Positions 36,147 to 48,251 of a stretch of DNA of 64,000 nucleotides are shown one piece after another. A program made the translations under genes and the position numbers. The stretch comes from Rhizophagus irregularis (lineage: Eukaryota > Glomeromycota > Glomeromycetes > Glomerales > Glomeraceae). How positions within the stretch are numbered: the first letter of the stretch is position 1; each line of letters opens with the position of its first letter. The DNA lies in NCBI RefSeq assembly GCF_026210795.1, contig NC_089438.1:3493501-3557500 (forward strand), in the 5' to 3' direction. The notes under the pieces are model-generated. The model saw only the letters and a list, made by a program, of their open reading frames with translations. It did not search any database and had not been told where the DNA came from.

Positions 36147-36419
36147 CTATTTTTTCCATTCTAAAAATCGATTCATTCTTTCTATATCTAGAGGTTGATT
36201 TCCTAATCGCTCCACAACCTCATTTAAGTTGTTATAAACTTCAACTTTAGAACGTAAATCATCTATTTTAGCCATCTGTAAATTGAGCCTTGTTTCTAAC
36301 TCTAAGGCTTCTTCAAATCTTTCATTATCCGCCAGGCTAATCAATTTATTTAATATATTTTTATTTATAATATATTTCAATAAGGTGTAACCTTCTCTTT
36401 TTGTAGACATATAACTCAT
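36147..36419 (-). CDS. Small hypothetical protein, helical
   Basis: A 90-residue frame starts MSYMSTKREGYTLLKYIINK. It continues as a charged, amphipathic sequence (NERFEEALELETRLNLQMAK, then LRSKVEVYNNLNEVVERLG), predicted to form two or three helices or a short coiled coil, and ends FLEWKK. Composition is protein-like and unlike the surrounding AT noise. The family is not recognised. It may be a complete small protein or a terminal exon of something larger; no splice-linked partner was found upstream. Confidence 0.5.
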   Translation of the reverse strand: MSYMSTKREGYTLLKYIINKNILNKLISLADNERFEEALELETRLNLQMAKIDDLRSKVEVYNNLNEVVERLGNQPLDIERMNRFLEWKK

Positions 36420-36756
36420 AATCGGGATATAATCGGAACATTTTCAATTTTAATACAAATCGGAATACAGTGTGCGTGGGACAAAAAAAATGAGAATTTT
36501 ATTTTTGATCATTAACGTTCGATTATAATAAAAAAAACGTGTGAATTTACGTATTTTAAAGCTTAAGATCAGCTGATTTTATTAAAAAAAATTTAATATT
36601 ATACACATTCGCCATTATTTCAATAATTAACTTACAACATCTTCTAGTTGACTTTAAAATATCGATTAGAACGATTTTTAGAGTATTTTGGTATTACTCC
36701 ATCATAAATAATTAAAATTTTTTTGGTATTCGCTTTCCGCCTTATTTTTTGTGATA
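36420..36756. other. Upstream region of the small hypothetical gene
   Basis: AT-rich and without a frame of note. It presumably holds the promoter of the minus-strand gene ending at 36147. Confidence 0.35.
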
Positions 36757-37395
36757 TCCTATAAATTCAATAGGATTTGGGTCGGGACTATCTCATGGCC
36801 ACCCTGAAACTTCTGATAAATTTTCTTTTAGACTGAGCTTAGAAAAATGACTATTATGCAGGTAATTTTCTTGTTGGAAATACCAACAAACGACCGCACG
36901 TGTGCAAAAAATTTCTGCATAAATCTCGATGTTCATAATCTGAAACAAAATAAACTTGCTTTTCCCTTCACAAACGACCGCCCACGCCATAATTTTTTAT
37001 ATAATCTTCAGACGTACAATAAACAGGTCTTTCCTCTTTATACTAATATTTAACAGTGTCACTAAAGAGTTGCAAGGCTGATTTATCAGCAGATAAAATT
37101 TTTTCCCATTGGTCATAATATTATTTTGTTCCTACTCTACATGTCTTTGCTTGTGTGCTTTGATTAACATAGGAGTTGCTTTGGGAAGTTTTTTTTTACA
37201 TAACCAACACTTGAAAGATGACTTCTAGTTGTTCTATATTATACTTTTCACCTGTATTTTTCGATTTTCTTGCTAAAGTTCTTGTAAAAAAAGATGTATC
37301 ATGCCTTACATATTGACTGAGTGTATGGAATGCACTTGTGGTAATTTTATTTTAGGTCTTCCATTCCCTCTAGGATGCTCCAAAAACTAGTTTTT
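36757..37395 (-). pseudogene. Fossil Tc1/mariner transposase
   Basis: On the minus strand, in shifting frames, one finds the order of a Tc1-type transposase. HPRGNGRPKIKLPQ is the linker after the paired DNA-binding domain. KKLPKATPMLIKAHKQRHVE precedes the catalytic core. DQWEKILSADKSALQLF aligns with the first catalytic block (consensus W..V.FSDES.F.LF). IMAWAVVCEGKSKFIL follows, then CWYFQQENYLHNSHFSKL (consensus FQQDN.P.H.S) and SPDPNPIEF (consensus SPDLNPIE). At least six stops and several frame changes interrupt it. No intact terminal repeats were found. It is an old, dead copy. Confidence 0.75.
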
Positions 37396-37906
37396 TTTTA
37401 TTTTTATAAATTGTTGACAATAAAAATTACATGAGGATGTTGTAATTCTTTAATATTATATACACCATTATTTCATAAGTCTAATGAGAATTTATTATGG
37501 GCTTTTCCTTTTGCGCAAGTCATTGTTTTGGAATTTCTCACGAAAATAAGGACGCAAAGACACTCTATTATGTATTTAAGTGGTACAAATTTAGCTTATT
37601 TTGGCGATGTAGATCATTTTAGTCACGGGATCACTTTCTCTTCAAAATTTTTCGGAGTATTTCCTGATACTTTTATCATATTAAAACTTCTAAATTTTAA
37701 CTTGAAATATAATCGTAATGTTATCAGTATAATCGGAGTATTTTCAATAAATTCGGAAAAAATTGAAGTATATCCGACAAAAATTTTTTATAAGGGCTTT
37801 TATTTGCTTTTGTATTTTTTTTTCGGAAAAAAAAATAACAAAAGGGATATGTTAGCTGCTTTGTCAAAAAAAAAAGGTTTGATCAATTTAATTAGTTTAT
37901 TTGAGT
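37396..37906. other. Repeat-derived spacer
   Basis: An open frame spans 37528-37950 on the plus strand, but it is Phe/Ile-rich, contains a lysine homopolymer and runs into a dispersed repeat. It is treated as chance. Confidence 0.35.
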
Positions 37907-38105
37907 ACAATAAGTCCGTACTTCATATTGTTTTTTGTCGCGCCGTTTAAATAATAATAAAAAATCTTAAAGGTGTAACATTACATATAAGTACACAAGT
38001 TCTGGCGAAATCAATACTCCCCTGAAAATGTTTTACATTAACGGATAAAACTTCGGCGGTTTGCCGATTATAGAAGGTTTCGGGAAATTCCGGAAAAAGA
38101 ATTTT
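37907..38105 (+). repeat. Dispersed repeat, copy B
   Basis: Collinear with 34283-34480: AATAAGTCCGTACTTCATAT, GCGCCGTTTAAAT, CTTAAAGGTGTAACA, CCCCTGAAAA, ACGGATAA and TTCGGCGGTTT. The order and spacing of the shared blocks show one origin. Confidence 0.6.
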
Positions 38106-38622
38106 AATAATCACATAATAAACGTAATTTGATTTTATACTAGACACAAGATTAGAATATCCATTTTCGAGGATGAACGTAAAAAAAAATAAATTCCGTT
38201 ATCCGCTTAAACTTTCTATGGAAAATTCGGTAATTTTCCAAATATTTTATGTGGCACCTTGATTTGTTAAATTATTGCCACCGGCTGGTGTGCAGAAAGT
38301 AAAATTTATTATTAATAAATAAAAATATATTTTCCTTAGTTTGAAATAAAATAAAAAAAATAAAATTTCAAGAAAGAAATTTCAAACAAAAATACTTTCA
38401 AAGTCTATTTAAATGAAAATTTCCCCTTATAGAATTAATTAAATGATTAATATAAATTTAAAAACGCAAGTCTAAAATTATAAAAATTAAAATTTCTAGA
38501 TTATTCCGTTCCCACCCATTGTGAAATTTTTTCTAGCTAAATTGGGAGTCGATCATTTTCCATATACTTAAAATAATAAAATAGATTGATGATAGTTTAA
38601 TGTCATTCCGGACCGCAGTTGT
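38106..38622. other. Spacer, no gene
   Basis: AT-rich, with a small CCACCGGCTGG patch near 38279. Nothing coding is seen. Confidence 0.35.
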
Positions 38623-39495
38623 ATGTATAAATAACAATAGATTTCAATCATATCTGGTTTTGTGAAGAAAGACGAGAGGATATGGATGATTTAATTTCAG
38701 GAGTACAAAATTGGCTTCTTTTAGAAATTAATAAAATTTTAGATCCTATTAATCATATTACTCTTGAACATATTAAAAATCTCAATGATATTTGGAAACT
38801 TGAAGTATCAGAGGATCACATAACTTTCATAGATTTAATTAAAGGTTTCTTTCCTTGTTCGTTAATTAATTTTTTTAAACAATTATTATCTACGAAATCA
38901 AAAGTTGAAATTTTGTCATATAATTTTAGGAATGAAATTTTGGATAAATCTATGATTTTTTGGAAAGTGAGGTGTAATAAACTTAATGAAATTGATAGAG
39001 GTTTGGGAATTGATAAAAATGTTAAAAAACAACATTTTGGTAAAGAGCAGTTTATTGACAAAACGCGTAAATCAAAAAATAAGAAATACTTTAATCTACA
39101 AAGTCTTCAAAGTCATATTTATTTTGGGGGTAATACAATAGATTACTATAATATTGTTGATTACGGTAGTGTTTCGTAGTATTATTTTTATTATCTTTTG
39201 ATGTTGTAGTAGTAATTAAAGGAGTTGTGGTGAGTTTTTATATAACATTACCGAAGTCCATACGAATAGTAGTAGTTATGCGGATAGTTTAGTGAACCTA
39301 TTTGGGTGAGCAGGATGGTAGATAGTTCTTTTGAACATAAAATCTTAAGTCCCTAATAATATTATAGTACTAGTTCGATCGTGTTCTTTACTAAATGTTA
39401 TATAATGTAGATCTTTTCCTTTTTTGTAATTTTTCTTATTTCTAAATAAAGTTGACTTCGTTAAAAAAAAAAAAAAAATGTATAAATAACAATAG
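38623..39495 (+). mobile_element. 5'-truncated LINE (non-LTR retrotransposon) with target-site duplications
   Basis: The 18-bp sequence ATGTATAAATAACAATAG is present at both 38623-38640 and 39478-39495. Between the copies lies a coding fragment, a 3' untranslated region, the word AAATAAA near 39445 and a 16-base poly(A) at 39463-39478. That combination is diagnostic of target-primed reverse transcription. The element is 5'-truncated, the usual outcome. The target itself is a degenerate tandem repeat around CGGACCGCAGT (about 38609-38618, 39511-39520, 39541-39550). The perfect duplication implies a fairly recent insertion. Confidence 0.88.
38643..39179 (+). pseudogene. C-terminal piece of a LINE ORF2
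   Basis: The frame is open from the element's 5' junction with no natural start. It includes HIWFC (about 38649-38663), a remnant of the His/Cys knuckle near the end of LINE ORF2 proteins. Then follow ITLEHIKNLNDIWKLEV, DLIKGFFPCSLINFF and FWKVRCNKLNEIDRGLGI. The last matches the IW..RC......E...GI motif that closes many fungal LINE ORFs. The Lys-rich tail KNVKKQHFGKEQF ends at the stop 39177-39179. An ATG at 38682 would give 165 residues, but the fragment lacks the endonuclease and reverse transcriptase and cannot act alone. Confidence 0.65.
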
Positions 39496-42267
39496 TTTAA
39501 GGTCAATTGCGGATCGCAGTCATATTAAATTAATTCATTTCGGACCGCAGTAGATTTAAAAATAACGCCAACACCCGAAAAAATTCCGCACAGGGCCGCA
39601 TTACGTGCATTATGCACGAGCACGTGAAAATAATCAGTAAATAAATGATACCTGGTATATACCGAATATGTACCATATGTGTATATATGTTATATATATT
39701 TTTTAGGGTATATACCATGTTATAAACAAGAGTTCATGTTTCAAAGGGGAGTTATAACTATAAAATGTAAAATATATGAAATGTGATTTATTTGAACTTG
39801 TTCATTTCTAATAAAATCATGACATTTGAATTTATAATGAATATTTTTTAACCATAATTGAGTTAATTATACAAATTTTTTAGTATCTTAATTTTATCAT
39901 ACCTTCAGAATTGTTACTTTTTGTGCAGTGAAAGGAGATGTTTTATATATGAAAAGTTCTATATAAAATTTACAAACACTATTTTATATAATTTTAAGGA
40001 CCAAACATGGATTTTATGTAAATGTGTAAAATATGTCTATGTAGATTTTTTAATTAAAATTCAAACATATTTCATATAGTTTTAAATAAGATAAATTCAG
40101 TTTACTTTAAAATATTGTATAAATACATTTACATTTTCTATAGTTAAACTGTTTTAAACGAAATGCTGATTGTATCTTTTCTTTAGGGTCTTTAATTTTT
40201 CAATTGATGCAGATCATGCAAAATATTAAATCATTTTTTTTAATCATGACTTTTTAAAATACCTATTATTATAAATAATTTTTAAAAAGTTTAAGAAAAG
40301 GATGGTTATGTCATGTTATTGCAGGCTATTCAATATTCATGTTTTGTGCTAGTTTAGATAGATTTGGATTGAAATACATTAGTTTGTAAATTTCATGTTT
40401 TAATATAAAATATGTTAGATAGTTTTTATTTTAAAATTAAATAAAATATACAAGTATTTTTAAACCTATCACAATACAAATCCATGTGAAAATTTTATGT
40501 ACTTAAATAATTAGTGTATAAAATATTTACATAATATTTAGTTACTGTAACTTTAATATAAATTGTAATTCCATAATTTTATATTTAAATAAAAATAAAT
40601 AAGAATATATATGTATTCAAATTTATTTTCCGATTTTTTTTTCAAACTTTCCATTTTCGAGTTGGATTTTTTCTAAAACCGAAAATTTTTTTTTTCAAAT
40701 AATCTTGATTTTTTCTTTTTTTCGATTTTAAACCGATCTTCTAAATTATTTTTTTTTTTGATATCATATTTTTCTAATAATTTTTATTATTTAATTCGAT
40801 ACAGTATAATTTTCTATTATCGTTATATAAGTATAAGTATATTATATTATTTTTTATACTTGAATCTAGACAGTAAAACGCCTTTTTTTTCTGATTCTTA
40901 TTTTTAATAATTTTTTTTTTTTTGCTTAACTTTTTGTAATACAACAAACAGTTTTCGTATGATTTTTTTTTTTATTTAAAATTAAATAACACTTCAAACA
41001 CTAATATAAAAAAATCCATTCTATCAGGGATTTCAATTATTGTGAATTTCATCTATATTAAAAAATATAAAATAAATTGCAACCATTAGATAATTATAAT
41101 GAATACCATCGATATCAAAATATTCTTATAAATAATAAAGTTAGGTGTTACACAAGTTGCTTTTGTCATGATTTTTTAAAAAAATCACGTGAGAATCATA
41201 CCACAGTAATATTTGTACGAAATCGGATGGTATTCTTCTTCTGTTATTTTATATAATGATAATATTTACCAAAGAAGATGGCTTGTCTCGAATTTTAATT
41301 ATTTTTTACGTTAAAATATAAGTTTACATGAGAGGAATACATGCAAGAGAAATGTCCTACAATGATGGACTGTACGACAGAAAATCTTTACGCTTATTTG
41401 CATTTCTATTTCTATAATTTATTATTCAGAACGAGATAAAATACAATGTGCCTTTGTAATGGAGCAGAAGAAGAGGAACAGGTTCTACTGATGTTCGGAA
41501 GGGGAGCCGAACAATAACTCAAATAGAAACCACGGATGAAGAGTCGCTTCGTAATGTAAACAACTCCTCTCCCAATTTTAGGCCTAGAAATGATTCCCCA
41601 TTCAGACGGAGCCCTAAGGATGAATTTTTTTGCATTACTGACGTTTGTATTATTATATCTAGATACGACTTATGTTAATGAAATAGCAAGTCAAATACTT
41701 TATATTATTACCTAGTTTAAGGGTTTTGTGGCAAAGGAATAAAAAGTAGTTATATTGGCGACAGTTGTAGAATTTTTTTTTTTGAATGATCATGAAATAG
41801 TAAGAATTACGGGTATATGGTTAATGACCAGTGGTTACTTCGTTGAGGTTGCCGAAGAGTGGTTTCGCAAAAAAATTATAAAGAAAATAGCATTTCATTT
41901 ATTTATTTTTATTAATAAGCATTTTTTTTACGAAGGAGTATATTATTATGTGTTCGGTTTAAGTTATATTTATTTGTTGCTTAGCTAAAGTATTACGAGG
42001 AAAGGGAGAGAGGAAATACTTTAAAGAAATAGGTTATCAAAGAAATTGTTGTTGAGGGAAACCATTTATTAAAGTTGTTCTTTAGGAATACAAATCAATC
42101 ACTGGCTTGTATTCGGTGGACCACTTAAATATTAAAACATCATCATGACGTAAAGAATATCCCGAATAGCTTGAGAATTACTAACTCGTGCGTGCCCATA
42201 TCTATACAATAATAAAATGTTGACGTCATTATATATTCTTACGTTCGACCTATAAGACTGCTGATAG
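39496..42267. other. AT-rich gene desert
   Basis: No supported gene. The first 60 bases continue the CGGACCGCAGT repeat that the LINE entered. 40620-40930 is T-rich low complexity. 41460-41620 is less AT-rich but has no convincing frame. The open frame at 41755-41988 (+) starts with TTG and is probably chance. The left break of the DUF3684 pseudogene lies at about 42268-42285. Confidence 0.45.
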
Positions 42268-44457
42268 AAGATCTATTGTTACTCCAGTCCAGATGATTTT
42301 GAAAATTTGGAAATTCATCCATCACATAATAAATTGTGGAATTTATATCTAAAAAATTATTTTCACATCTTGGGAAAAATTAATCCAAATCTCGAAACAA
42401 TTCTCAAGCGTGCAGCACCTCCAACTTATCCCCAAATCCGAGAATTGGTTCTTAAATATTTTATTGATAATTTTAAAAGGTATTCTAAGCATTATAATCC
42501 AGAAACAGTCGATATTGCATTTTTACCTTGCTCAAATTCAAATGGTTATGCAAGACCTTCGGATTGCTTTATTAATGATGAATGTACGATAATGAATTTA
42601 CAAACTATACGTGAGGATTTACGTTCTAAAGCAGAAAAATTAGGTGTCCGACAAATTCCTGATTATAAAAAACTCAAAGAGAAATTAATTGAGAATCCAC
42701 CACAAAATAAAAATGAGGCAAAAAAAATATTTGAATACTTGAATAGATTTAATTATAATTGGAGTTCACTTATCAATATTCAGTTTATTCCGATTCAAGA
42801 TGAAAGTAAGATCAATAACAAATACTTCAAACCATGTGACTGTTTCTTTAAACTTAAAGAAGAAAGGTGTGTATTTGTTAATTCAAATATTTTTAACAAA
42901 AGTTACGTTTTTTTTTAAAAAATAATATATATATATTTCTTTTTTTTTTTAGCCTAAATGAATTCTTTCTATGCGTTGATTTTGGTACAAAGGCCAATAA
43001 ATTCTTGGCCAAATGTGGCGTTAGAGATCCATCTTTATATGATTTTGCCGAAATATCAGTTGATCCATCACATAGTAAATTGTGGAAGTTACATTTAGAT
43101 AACTATTTGAAAATTTTAACAAAAATCAATCCCAACCTTGAAACAATTCTCAACCTGGCAGCAAATCCAATTTATCCTAAAACCCGGGAGATGTCTCTCA
43201 AATACTTTGTTGATAATTTTTATATTAAATATTCAAAGTTTTATAAACCAGAAGAAATCGATGTTGCATTTTTACCTTGCTCAAATTCTAATTCTTATGC
43301 AAAGCATTCGGAATGTTTTATTAATGATGAATGTAAGATAATGGGATTCAAAATTATACGTGAAGATTTACGTTCTAAAGCAGGAGATTTTGGTGTTCGT
43401 CAAAATCCTAATCGTGTAGAACTCATAAATGGGTTAACTGAGAACCCACCAAAAAATTTAAATGTGGCAAAAGAAGTTTTTGATTATTTGTATACACAAC
43501 AAGAAAGTTTTACTGATTCTGATTGGAAGAAGCTTAAAGATTTCGAATTTATTCCAATTCAACCTAACGAACTCTTTAAACCACGTGACTGCTTTCTTAA
43601 ACTCAAAGAAGAAAGGTATGTACTTTTTGAATACAAATATTTTTAATGAATATCTTTTTTTTTTAATAGAAAAATATTTTTTTTTTTTAGTTTGAATAAT
43701 TTCTTTCCATGTGTTGATTTTGGTACAAAGGCCAATGAATTTTTAGCCAAATGTGGTGTTAAAAAACCATCCTCGTATGATTTTTCCAAAATATCAGTTG
43801 ATCCATCACATAAATTATGGAATTTATATTTAGAAAATTATTTGAAAATTTTAGCAAAAATTAATCCCAACCTTGAAACAATTCTCAACCTGGCAGCAAG
43901 ATCAAATTATCCTAAAATTCGGGAGTTAGCTTTCAAATATTTTGTTGATAATTCTATAGTAAATATTCAAAGTTTTATAAACCAGAAGAAATCGATGTTG
44001 AATTTTTACCTTGCTCAAATTCTAATTCTTATGCAAAGCATTCGGAATGCTTTATTAATGATGAATGTAAGATAATGGGATTCAAAATTATACGTGAAGA
44101 TTTACGTTCTAAAGCAGGAGATTTTGGTGTCCGTCAAAATCCTAATCGTGAAAAACTTATAAAAATGTTAATTGAGAACCCACCAAAAAATAAAAATAAA
44201 GCCAAAGAAGTTTTTGAATATTTGAATACACAACAAGAAAGTTTTACTGATTTTGATTGGAAGAAGCTTAAAGATAATGAATTTATTCCAATTAATTATG
44301 AAAGTCAATCTAACAAAAATATTAATGAACTTGATGACCTTTTCAAACCACGTGATTGTTACTTTAAATTTAAAGATAAAAGGCAAGTACCTTAATATAT
44401 TTTTCACCTAATTATATATATTAATTTTATTCATCTACTTATTTATTTTATTTTTAG
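42268..44457 (+). repeat. Tandem exon array of the DUF3684 pseudogene (three units)
   Basis: Units start at about 42268 (partial), 42953 and 43691, with the next exon at 44458, so the period is about 740-770 bp including intron. Each unit carries SHxLWxLYxxNY, INPNLETIL, AFLPCSNSN, CFINDEC, REDLRSKA, NPP and PRDCF or PCDCF, and ends at a phase-2 donor. Unit 1 has a RFNYNWSSL segment, unlike units 2 and 3 (TQQESFTDSDWKKL). Its intron also differs (GTGTGTAT against GTATGTAC), so at least two unit subtypes coexist. Confidence 0.85.
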
Positions 44458-45507
44458 ATTGAATGATTTCCTTCCATGCGTTGATTTCGGAACAAATGCT
44501 AATAAAATTTTTGGCTAAATGTGGTGTTAATTACGATTTATTATCAAAAGATATTCACCGATTGCTGTTTAAATCATCACATGAATTGTGGAATTTATGT
44601 AAAAAAATGATACAAAAAAATATTTGCATATTTTGGAAAAAATTAATGATATTAATAATAAGTTTCCAGAAAAAAAATTAAACAAAGATGATGTTCTAAT
44701 TGCTATTAAAACTGATAGTAAAGGAAATGACTTTTATTTTTTGGCAACAGTAAAAGAAATTTACATAAATGATGATAAAGTATATCATAAATTTTTAATC
44801 CATTTACACCTCCTAAAAACTTGCGAGATTTTTATAAGGTATGTGTGTTTAAATTATTTAATCTTTTATTTTTTTTTATTTTTTTTAATTTTTTATTCAT
44901 TTTTTTACCTTTTTTTTTAGAAACTTGGATGTAAATCGTTGCATGAATCTGTGACAAAATCCGTGGTTCCATATGGTCCTATTCAAAAAACAAAGTATTC
45001 ACGACAATTACAAAGAATAATTAGAGAACGAGCGAGCTTATTCTACTTAGATCATTCTGAAGAATACATTAGAAAAGATGAAAAATGGCTTAAAAAGCTA
45101 AAAGTTAGAGAGATCGAATATATGGAAACGAGTTATAAGTTAGGATCCATTACAAAGAACGAAAGAAATGATATTACTACCAATATTTCTCAAAAAAACA
45201 CGATTTCATGGATTCTTTATGTGACACCTAATTCTAATCTAATTGATATTTCACAACAATTAGTCAATCATATTTTTACATCACATTATCAGAATACTTC
45301 TTATTTTAACAATTTTAACAGCACCTTTATCAAACTTAAAAAATATGGGAATAATTCACCCAAAATTACAAAATGATCAGCGCACATCAAATACATTTCC
45401 ATCACAACATAATGATGTAGATATTTCTTCTGAGAATACACGAAATTTACGAAACTTTTTGCAAGTTGCCATAAAATCTTACTATTCTAACTCAGAAAGC
45501 AATATTA

Positions 45508-45893
45508 TCGCTGTTTTCAAATTAGTGCGACCCCCTGCATGTCACCCCCTAAGGAAATCGGTTTTCGCAAATGTGGAAAACCCGGAATTTTTCTGAATAA
45601 CTTTGTAGAAAAGGTCCGATTGCTAGTGATTTCTGGAGGAAATCTCAGGAAAATTTCAATTATTCAAATAGTTTGCTTATAAGTGAGTGATAAAACTTTG
45701 TGTAACGTAAACACTTTTTTATAAGCAAACTACCTTTATAACTGAGAATTTCGCAAGATTTCCTCTGGAAATTGCTAATAATTGACCCTTTCCTACGTAG
45801 TTATTCAGGAAAATTCCGGGTTTTCGCAAATTTTTGGAAATCGATTTCCTTAGGGGGTGACACGCGGGGGTCGCACTAATTTGAAAACGGCGA
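45508..45893. mobile_element. 386-bp foldback MITE inserted in the pseudogene, TA target
   Basis: The left end TCGCTGTTTTCAAATTAGTG continues GCGACCCCC and TGTCACCCCCTAAGGAAATC. The right end inverted is TCGCCGTTTTCAAATTAGTG with the same continuation. The two halves are complementary through most of the element, meeting near GTTTGCTTATAA / TTATAAGCAAAC. It is flanked by TA at 45506-45507 and 45894-45895. Removing it and one TA restores the reading ESNINSIKTCIDESK in frame, which proves insertion into coding sequence. TA target and foldback form suit a Tc1/mariner-type MITE. It carries no gene. Confidence 0.88.
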
Positions 45894-46581
45894 TAATAGT
45901 ATTAAAACTTGTATCGACGAAAGTAAAATGAATTACTGTGAAACTATGCCTGGTAATATTAAGCAACATGTAATTTTAATTAAGTTTACTATAAATTTTT
46001 CTGCTAACTTGGCTTATTAATTTTAGGTTATTCAATGCACTGTGTTGGAAATTTACAAAAAATTGAACTTTACGTCCCTACTGATGTTGATCAATCAGAA
46101 ATCCTATCTCAATCACGTATTGTCCCATTGAGCAAATTCATATATATATTAAAAGATCAAGCGAATGTCTTTGAAGTTACACCAAAAGTTATTCACATAT
46201 TTTATGATAATAGTAAAAACTCAATTGCATTTAATCGTGATAGAGCGTTATTTTTTAATTTGAAATTTTATCTTGAATTACACGAACAAACATGTAAAAA
46301 TAAACCAACGATTGACGCTATGACTTATTGGTTCACGATATATTGTCATGTATTGGCACATAACTTTATTCAACTTCATAATACCGAATTTGAAGTGAGT
46401 ATAAAAAAATTTATTTTTATTTTTTTTAATATTTTTTTTTCATTAGTTTTATTATTCGTCATTCGCACAAGCTTATATGCCGGACTTGATTGAATTAACG
46501 AAAAAACGTGAAGTCAAATCCAAAACTTTTAACATTGAAATCTTTTGGAAAAATTTTAACCGAATTTTAAACCGAAATTAA

Positions 46582-48251
46582 AAGCAAAATCGAGTGTTAA
46601 GTTATTTACACAATAAATATTCCAACGAAAGTATCAATTAAATTTTTCGAATTTTCACGTTTTTTTTTTTAGCCTATTATTTTATGATTTTTGTAGTTTT
46701 TATATAAATATACAGTACAGAGTATACTTTTATATAAGTATTTTCTAAATATTTTATTTTCCATTAAAATGTATATTTTACTTTTTTATTTTTCTTTTAT
46801 TTGATTGAATAAATATTCATATAAATTTCAATGGTTACTGAAATTTTTCTGACGGTATTTGAATTTAATATTTTTATATGAAGCTGTAGATAAAGATCAT
46901 CCTAAAATTATTGTTTTTCACGGATATGTGTATTGACGTCAGGGAACTTTCTGTGGTTGCATGTCTGAAGTGTGTGTTAGGACTGTTTAGTGTTTTGATC
47001 CGGATAAAATCTTAAATATTTTAAATGAGATTATTGCCGAAAAAAGATTGTAAATCTCAGTTCTGAATAGACTATAATTTCGACCAGAATATTTAGTATA
47101 TTATGAATCAAAAAATTGGTAATTCTGATAGTTCCATCCTGAATTAACCGAAACGGATACCGGATAAAAACCGGATAAAACCGCTTCGGATCCAAACACT
47201 AGGACTGTTAGGTAGACCCGCATCACAAAATTCTGATCGCGTGATACAACCAATCAGATCATCGCATCGCACTGATAAAAAAAAATGAGAAAAATAAAAG
47301 AAAAAAGGCAATATTATATTATAATGAAAATATTTTATTACTTTTATAATAAGGACACCTAAAATAGTTCTTTGCACATATTAAATTTAAGATATTTTAA
47401 TTTTTACCCATTATAACGTTTCACAAATAAATATCACTTGACTTACCCACATCATCTCACATTCCTTGTAGAGAAAATTGTTCTTTTGACAACTTCATTA
47501 TAATAATACAAATTTTTATTTATTTACTTGCAATTGTTAGTACAGTCATAGATGATATGCAATTCGGCGGATAACAGTTTTTATCTTTTTTTTGTTATAT
47601 TGACTACATCCCTTTTTGATTTTTGCGGGAATTTTATTGATTATTATTACATATTACAACTGTTACTATTCTTTTTTTTCATACTAATTTTTTTTCTTTT
47701 TAGAAGGTTCTTTTCCAACGCTCGTTTTTCTGAGAAAAAAAATCCTTTGCTTGCTACTATTTATTTTCTTATACTACATCGGATTTGATGAACAAAAACA
47801 TGCTTATACAAAATAAGACTTGTACATATATACATAAAAAAGAATACTTGTATGTATACATACATCAAGTAAAAAGTTTTTTTTTTCATTAGATGGGAAA
47901 TAAATAAATTAAAATAACAAATAAAATATAATATAATATTGATTATTTATACGTGTTACTTATGATAAGAATATCTATTTTATTAAATATTTTTACTGCG
48001 GGTTCATGCACCCAGAAAAAGTGATCTAAACTTAAATGAAAATATAAACGAACCAGGTTTATTCTTCGGGTTTTTATTAAAAGAAACACAAAAAAGAATT
48101 TTGTTTTTTTCAAATAAAATAAAATGAAAATGAAAATACACACAAGTGAACAGCAATAACGTGGCTATGTCGATTTAAAAATTTTTTTACGTAAAAATTT
48201 AAAAAGTGACTCTTACCTTAATAAAAAAAATATATATTTATTTATTATATA
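46582..48251. other. Downstream of the pseudogene, no gene
   Basis: AT-rich. 47145-47200 contains repeated ACCGGATAAAA words on a CCGAAACGGATACCGG core, the debris of a repeat. Short frames at 47144-47377 (-), 47552-47788 (+) and 47943-48143 (-) are hydrophobic by composition. Confidence 0.45.

Larger units (their letters stand above)
42268..46581 (+). pseudogene. DUF3684-family gene, 5' half lost, several frameshifts and a MITE
   Basis: Homology begins abruptly inside a repeat exon (SSPDDFENLEIHPSHNKLW, from about 42280). Repeat exons are about 42280-42866, 42953-43615 and 43691-44382. Next come a terminal exon 44458-44838, an exon 44921-45952 (split by a MITE at 45508-45893), and exons 46027-46394 and 46447-46581 (stop). 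The terminal part reads KLGCKSLHESVTKSVVP, IIRERASLFY, HIFYDNSKNSIAFNRDRALF, and CHVLAHNF followed by FYYSSFAQ. Frameshifts lie near 43951, 44508, 44615, 44793 and 45345. One intron (44383-44457) starts GC. No ATPase domain lies upstream: it was lost, perhaps when this copy was separated from its 5' end. It is a paralogue of the gene at 56592 in the same orientation. The family's biochemical role is unknown. Confidence 0.85.

Noticed and set aside
37528-37950. 140-codon plus-strand frame
   Set aside because: Long, but begins with TTG, holds a lysine homopolymer and overlaps a dispersed repeat also present at 34283-34480, where the frame is not kept.
44168-44407. Minus-strand frames opposite the DUF3684 repeat exons (also at 60163, 60438, 60931, 62693 and 63201)
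   Set aside because: They recur only because the plus-strand exons recur; they are mirror frames of real coding sequence.
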